Assembly (NCBI GenBank): GCA_016714535.1
Contig: JADKDR010000017.1
Span: 3,047 to 67,046, forward strand
DNA length: 64,000 bases
From: Bacteroidota bacterium
GTDB lineage: Bacteria; Bacteroidota; Bacteroidia; AKYH767-A; OLB10
Reading direction: 5' to 3'
The position numbers and the translations under genes are program-made. Under the pieces are notes generated by a model that saw nothing but the letters and a program-made list of their open reading frames with translations, did not search any database and was not told the DNA's origin. Shown here piece after piece: positions 59,391 through 64,000 of the stretch. Within the stretch, counting starts at the first letter, position 1; the number at the start of each line of letters is the position of its first letter.

Positions 59391-60927
59391 ATGATGAAAA
59401 TTAAATTAGTACTGGTTTATTTAATTGCGATTACCCTTGGTTTTGCAAAAACAAATGGCGCAAATCAATTTAAGTTGGTTGGTGCAATATAATGAGTTAG
59501 ATAGGCACTCAAATGTTACGCATGCATTGTTAGACTCCTTTGAGAATGTTGTGGTTGCTGTAACAAACAGTAGCAAGCAAGTTGGCTTTGAAACAAATGC
59601 AAGTATATTAAAGTATGATGCAACTGGTGCACAAGTCTTTAAATGGCAAAGGTTAGATTCGCTCAATGGTGAAGTCGTTAATGATTTATCTACTGATACA
59701 GCGGGTAATATTTATGCTCTTACATACGTAAGCAATGTATGGCAATTGGACACCTTACATTTAATAAAAATAGATGGTACAACAGGGCAGGTGATTTTTG
59801 ATATTTCAGTTGATACAAATTTATTTAATCGTAAAATGAAGCTATATGATAATCATGTTTATGTGGTTCTAGGTGTGCCCCAAAATGTAATATTAAAGTA
59901 CGATTTACAAGGCAATTTGATATGGAGTAAATCTTTAGTACACTTTTTTAAAGTGCTAGATATACAGTTTAATAGGTCGTACATGTATGTAATTGGGGAT
60001 AGTATTAACAATAACATGCAGCGGGTGAGATGCTTTGATACTTCAGGCGTATATTTATGGCAGCATTTAATGAGTTATCGTCAATTTTACGATGCTGAAA
60101 TTGACAATGATGGCAAGCTGTGGATAGTAGGAGCTGAGCCAGCCAATAATAAAAATTTCGTTTACAGTTTAGATACACTTGGTAAGCTTTGGGATACACT
60201 TATTTATACTACTTCGGGAGGTTCTTATAATGCGAGACTTTCCTTTGACTCTCAAAATAATATTTACAGTGGATTTAATGTGGGTAGTACATGGAAAGGT
60301 GTTTTAGAGCTTTTTAAAATTGGCAATTATCAAGTCACAAAAATTGCTATTGTTGATTCTTGCTTTAATAACATTTCAATTCCATCTTTCAATGGTTTAA
60401 GCATGAAATGCTTAGAAAATGACGACATTTTAATTGCATCAACTTATTATAGCAATGTTAACGCCCCTAAATTATATGAAATAAGCCGCATAGATAGCAC
60501 TGGCAATTTTAAAAAGCTACAAATATAATTCTCCAAATACGACTTATGGAATCCCACTATTAATTGAAAATCGTAATGCGAATTTATATCTTATAGGAAG
60601 TAATTGGGATACAACTTTTTTTGCTGACAATACTGAGATAATAAAATTTGCGGATGCTACTTTCATTCCAGAGGTTTTGAAAAGTATAATATAACCCTTT
60701 TTCCCAATCCAAACTTTGGAGGAACCATTTATTTTTCAAAGCTAGTAATCAATGCAGATATTTCTATACACACAAGCGATGGGGCATTGGTTACAAGCTA
60801 TCGCAATTTTACAGGCAACGAAATAAGGCCAAATGATAAACTTTTGAGCGGCCTGTATTTTATTACCTTGACTGACCAGCATAACAGTGTTACAAAAAAA
60901 TTAATAATATATGATGAAAATGAGTAG
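59391..60927 (+). CDS. T9SS-exported propeller-like protein, module unit 2 (frameshifted)
   Basis: Homologue of the unit 1 gene. The signal peptide (MMKIKLVLVYLIAITLGFAKTNA) joins the body INLSWLVQYNELDRHSN if a GG at ~59456 is read as G. The propeller repeats include ILKYDATGAQVFKW and LKYDLQGNLIWSK. Two more joins are needed near 60516 (into YKYNSPNTTYGIPLL) and near 60690 (into FPNPNFGGTIYFSKL). The sorting domain ends SGLYFITLTDQHNSVTKK, as in unit 1. Intact length is ~510 residues. Its end overlaps the next small gene by 14-17 bases, the same arrangement as in unit 1. Confidence 0.78.
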
Positions 60928-61435
60928 AATTATATTCGCACTTTACATGTGCTGCCTTACAATTGTTTTTGCTTCTAAAACCAATGCGCAAAGTGATACG
61001 CTTAGTACATACCTATATGATGCTGACAGCAATGGTGTATTTGTAACCAAATCTTTTGAGGTATTAGATTTTGAAACTTCAGCAGGAGTAAGCAATGTAA
61101 TTTTACCAGATACAAGCATTGTAACTTTAATTGATTTTGCGTTATCTCCATCTAGCAAAATCAATATGCTACCAGTAGAAAACAAGTCAATTGAATTATC
61201 TCTTTATCCGAATCCTGCTTTTGGCGTAATTACCTTTCAGTTGAATAAGAGTATCCAACTTCCGGCAGTTTTATTTATATTTGATTTAAAAGGGCAATTG
61301 GTTTATCAGAGTGCTATAAGTGTGCAGCCAATAATGGAATATCAATTACCTATCAACCAGTTGAACGCAGGAGAATATATTTTAAAATTGGAAAATGAAA
61401 GCGAAAGCGTACAAACTAATTTTATTAAACTCTAG
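60911..61435 (+). CDS. Small T9SS-exported protein, module unit 2
   Basis: 174 residues, complete. Signal peptide ...CCLTIVFASKTNAQ, unique part SDTLSTYLYDADSNGVFV, then sorting domain SLYPNPAFGVITFQLNKS, NAGEYILKLENESESVQ and NFIKL. It overlaps the upstream large T9SS gene. This is the reference for judging frame damage in the unit 1 copy. The pair large + small T9SS protein is kept in both units, so the two may work together at the surface; that is inference. Confidence 0.86.
   Translation: MMKMSRIIFALYMCCLTIVFASKTNAQSDTLSTYLYDADSNGVFVTKSFEVLDFETSAGVSNVILPDTSIVTLIDFALSPSSKINMLPVENKSIELSLYPNPAFGVITFQLNKSIQLPAVLFIFDLKGQLVYQSAISVQPIMEYQLPINQLNAGEYILKLENESESVQTNFIKL
60911..61435 (+). repeat. 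Tandem duplicate of the small T9SS gene, copy 2
   Basis: Partner of 58689-59210; see that entry. Confidence 0.88.
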
Positions 61436-61552
61436 CTTAGCTCACGCTATATAGAAAAATAATTTTTATCTGGAGTTGGTGTCTTGTGAGCTAAGGCAAC
61501 TTAGGCCTATGACCATTTCATCTTTCAGGTCTAAGAACTTTTTATTGAATGT

Positions 61553-61576
61553 GAAGTTCGCGGGGATGCGAACTTC
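61553..61576. repeat. Palindrome GAAGTTCGC / GCGAACTTC
   Basis: Perfect 9-bp arms (61553-61561 and 61568-61576) with a 6-base loop GGGGAT. Same arms as the palindrome at 61631-61653. Confidence 0.75.
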
Positions 61577-61630
61577 GGACAAGGTAAGTATGAGGTTAAC
61601 GGAAACGGAATCTTCGGACAGAAACTATAT

Positions 61631-61653
61631 GAAGTTCGCGAGACGCGAACTTC
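61631..61653. repeat. Palindrome GAAGTTCGCG / CGCGAACTTC around AGA
   Basis: Perfect 10-bp arms. Core CGCGAGACGCG, found in inverted orientation at 56904-56918. It lies 58 bases past the 3' end of the recombinase gene. Confidence 0.78.
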
Positions 61654-61710
61654 TGTGCATGATTTTAAACATAGAAAATAGTTCATCAAAATATATCAAA
61701 AACAAAACAA

Positions 61711-62784
61711 CTACATCCTATCGAGCGGGCTTTTTATTTTTGCCAAATCCTTATTGCTCACATGTGTATAACGCATAGTGGTGCGAACATCATTGTGACC
61801 CATCAACTCTTTTATATAAGTAATATCGGTACCGTACTCCAATAAATGTGTTGCATAACTGTGGCGCAATGAGTGAATACCCAAATCATAGTTTACATTG
61901 GCCCGTTGCAATGCTTGCTTAAAAACTAATTGCGCACTTCTAATACTATACATGTCGCTTTGCTGCCCTTCGAACAAATATATTTTTGGTTTGTAGGCTA
62001 CATAATATTCGCGAAGAGGCACAAGCAGCGTATCGGGCAAGGTTACCATTCTATCTTTTTTACCTTTCGATTTTTCTATCAATACCTGCATCCGCTTCGA
62101 ATTAATGTCTTTTACTTTTAGGTTCACTATTTCGCTTACACGCAAACCAAGGCCGTAGCAAATTTTCAGCATCAACTTGTGCTTGTCATTTACTGTAAGA
62201 TCTATAATCTTTTTAACTTCCACTACACTCATCACTTTGGGTAGTTGAAGCGCCCGCTTGGGACGGGGTATATCATAGAACATTTTTTCGCGATGCAACA
62301 CCTTCTCATAATAAAATTTAACTGCGCTTATTCTGCTTCGCAACGAATTTTCGTTTAGCTTTAATTCTGTGGTGCAGTACAAAAAATAGTTACGAAGCCG
62401 CTCGGCTGTGATGGTTTCGGCTGCATGATTTTTTAGCACGCATAAAAATTGTGCAAACTCACACACATAAACTTTCAATGTATTTGGGCTTAATCCTTTT
62501 AGCAAAATCGTATCTTCCATCCGTTGCAATGCCGCCCTATTCATAGGTTGTATATTTACAAAAGCATCCTTGCCAAGCGGCTTCGCTGCCAGCCCAAATG
62601 CAAACCGAAATTGGGGGGTGTCTGCTACATACCAACTTCCTTTTGTTTGGCTCCAACGGGCCGATTCCAATTTTTTAAATGCCGTAATCAAAACAGCCTT
62701 TTTTTCAAAGGCCGCCCATATTACTTCCTTACCTTTATGCTTACCAAACGAAAATTTATATTCCGAAATATTTTGTAGCTCCAT
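61711..62784 (-). CDS. Tyrosine recombinase / site-specific integrase
   Basis: 357 residues. An extra N-terminal domain (~70 residues with SARWSQTKGSWYVADTPQ) is found in Bacteroidota integrases. The core-binding SAM-like domain is residues ~85-165, and the catalytic domain has all active-site residues: R in YGLGLRVSEIVNL, K in EKSKGKKDRMV, H-x-x-R in GIHSLRHSYATHLLEYG, H in MGHNDVRTTMRYTHV and the Tyr nucleophile in RYTHV. It is of normal length and intact, unlike its neighbours. It faces the tandem T9SS module across two palindromes, which could be its sites or simply nearby repeats. Confidence 0.93.
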   Translation of the reverse strand: MELQNISEYKFSFGKHKGKEVIWAAFEKKAVLITAFKKLESARWSQTKGSWYVADTPQFRFAFGLAAKPLGKDAFVNIQPMNRAALQRMEDTILLKGLSPNTLKVYVCEFAQFLCVLKNHAAETITAERLRNYFLYCTTELKLNENSLRSRISAVKFYYEKVLHREKMFYDIPRPKRALQLPKVMSVVEVKKIIDLTVNDKHKLMLKICYGLGLRVSEIVNLKVKDINSKRMQVLIEKSKGKKDRMVTLPDTLLVPLREYYVAYKPKIYLFEGQQSDMYSIRSAQLVFKQALQRANVNYDLGIHSLRHSYATHLLEYGTDITYIKELMGHNDVRTTMRYTHVSNKDLAKIKSPLDRM

Positions 62785-63019
62785 TTTATTAATATATTTG
62801 GTGCGCGTTTATCCTCAAACTAACCATACAAATGTAAAACTAGCTGTGGATATACGCAACTGCCTCTCAAACTATCGCCAATTACTAAACTATTGATAAT
62901 AAAACACTTGCAATATTTTGAAAACCTTAAATGCAGATATAGTACACAAAAACCTTCGTATATCCACGATTTGGCACATTGTAAACGACACCGTAGAAAT
63001 AAGTTAAACAAAAATAGAA

Positions 63020-63887
63020 ATGGACAAAAAGGCATTGGACAAAAGATTCTTTCCTTCCCACTAACTAAAATAATCATTGGACTTATTGTCTATTGGTGTA
63101 ATTGTTAGCGTAGGACAATGAATTATTAGTAGGTAACTGTTAAACTTAACGGAATTAGATAAGGATATAAAAACTTAATAAATGGAATAATTAGTTTGAA
63201 TTCTTGCATAGTTTCGTATGTAACATTATATAAATTTACGAAAAAGAAATTAAAGAATTGGCCAAAAAATGGACTTTTCAAAGTTTGACAATAGGAATTA
63301 TTTTAGGTGTTTTACTACAATCATTGACAATACTTGTTTATTTAAAAAGTGGTTATTCAATTGTTTCAATAAACCCAATTCTTTTAGTCCCACCATTTGC
63401 ATTTGACTTTTACTTCTGCAATTTTCGAAGAAATTTTAATGAGAGGTATAGTATTGCAGGAATAACAGAGAGAAATTGGAAGTTATTTTGCATTATTTAT
63501 ATCCGCAATTTTTATTTGGAGCAATGCACCTTGGAAACCCTAATAGTTCATTAACAGCTGCACTTGGACTTACAAAGCTAAACAGGACTTTTATTAGTTC
63601 TGCCTATATTTATTAGAGAAATTTATGGTTTCCAATTGCAATTCACTTTGCTTGGAATTTAACGCAATCTGCAATATTCAGACAAATGTTTCCGATGATT
63701 CAATTTCAAAAACATTAATTACTTCTAAAATAGAAGGAGCAGAATGGTTTTACAGGTGGACAATTTGGACTAGAAGGTTTGAATTCAAGTAACGATTTTT
63801 GTTTCGTTTGTGACAATAATTCTATTGATTTTGAGCCATAAAGAAGGAAAAATAATAGCACCATATTGGAAGGAAAATCATAACTAA
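63020..63887 (+). pseudogene. CPBP-family intramembrane metalloprotease, disrupted in many places
   Basis: The start reads MDKKALDKRFFPS at 63020, and pieces in all three frames continue in order: LTKIIIGLIV, LLNLTELDKDIK, NLINGIISLNSCIVSY, WTFQSLTIGIILGVLLQSLT, then the catalytic motif 1 EEILMRG, motif 2 FGAMHLGNPNSS, and motif 4 WFPIAIHFAWNLTQ, ending HKEGKIIAPYWKENHN. All catalytic motifs of Abi/CPBP proteases survive, but at least seven frame changes are needed. Either the sequence quality drops here or the gene is a decaying copy. Such proteases process membrane or peptide substrates, sometimes for bacteriocin immunity. Confidence 0.75.
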
Positions 63888-64000
63888 AACAACGAACCCG
63901 CTAACATGGGTTTGGCAAAAGTGGGGCTGAAATTTCAGAATTGAACATTTTGGCACTTTCTATTGAGCAAACGTGCCAGGAATTTGAACTTTGGTACTTT
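63888..64000. repeat. Left part of a probable long palindromic element, cut by the window end
   Basis: Begins just after the protease stop with CCGCTAACATGGGTTTGGC and AAAAGTGGGGCTGA. It contains the perfect palindrome CTGAAATTTCAG and a 6-bp inverted repeat TGGCAC / GTGCCA. From general recall, similar sequences in Bacteroidota genomes are followed ~100-150 bases later by the inverted copy (CAGCCCCACTTTTGCC...), but that half lies outside the window. Confidence 0.45.

Noticed and set aside
56902..64000. A classical integron (integrase plus cassettes with attC sites)
   Set aside because: The recombinase points towards the gene array instead of away from it, its sequence has no evident integron-integrase-specific patch, and the palindromes do not fit the RYYYAAC/GTTRRRY attC boxes. 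A looser cassette-like arrangement remains possible.
1..64000. CRISPR arrays, rRNA genes, tRNA genes and riboswitches
   Set aside because: No regularly spaced direct repeats, rRNA-like blocks or recognisable cloverleaf or riboswitch cores were noticed by eye; a covariance-model search would be decisive.

Overview
The window comes from the chromosome of a free-living or gliding-type member of the Bacteroidota. The evidence is low G+C DNA, many exported proteins ending in type IX secretion system (T9SS) C-terminal sorting domains (a PNP motif, then a G-x-Y/F strand, then a short basic tail), TAnnTTTG-type promoters, a PorE-like OmpA protein, a TsaD/TamB divergent pair, DUF4286, GH3 and fused IcmF proteins. 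No rRNA, tRNA or CRISPR array was seen.

Layout. 1-9.4 kb (mostly + strand): the end of a kelch/PKD T9SS protein, a membrane GT-C glycosyltransferase, lipA, folC, an NTF2-like protein, a lipoprotein, rpoN (sigma-54) and a PAP2-like membrane protein. 9.4-14.5 kb (- strand): an ElaA-type acetyltransferase, a three-gene ECF sigma / membrane anti-sigma / Spy-like sensor operon with a clear terminator, an orphan C-terminal transketolase half, a frameshifted isoaspartyl peptidase and a GT2 glycosyltransferase. 14.6-17.9 kb (+): a carboxypeptidase-regulatory-domain protein and a PepD-type dipeptidase. 18-32 kb (-): an exported-protein region with T9SS proteins, a Crp/Fnr regulator beside two tiny membrane proteins, a duplicated gene fragment, a 165-bp inverted-repeat element and a giant (~1460 aa) exported protein. 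32-42 kb: tsaD divergent from tamB, followed by rsmE, two small genes, rsmA and a PorE-like gene. 42-53 kb (mostly -): anmK, DUF58, a UbiA-like prenyltransferase, a kelch protein, an NlpC/P60 peptidase, thiolase, a LysE transporter and GH3, with a PIG-L deacetylase on +. 53.5-56.9 kb: the fused cobalamin mutase IcmF.

56.9-64 kb is the accessory region. A small module of overlapping T9SS genes is duplicated in tandem, bracketed by GC-rich palindromes that share an 11-bp core. It is followed by a tyrosine recombinase, a decayed CPBP-family membrane protease and the first half of what looks like a larger palindromic repeat cut by the window edge. This is the best place to look for an undescribed mobile or rearranging unit, but nothing in the sequence alone proves one.

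A caution for every reader: at least 20 single- or double-base frame disruptions were found, many in homopolymer runs, including one in tsaD, which is essential in most bacteria. Many 'broken' genes here are therefore probably sequencing or assembly errors rather than pseudogenes. I give the full extents of such genes across the breaks.
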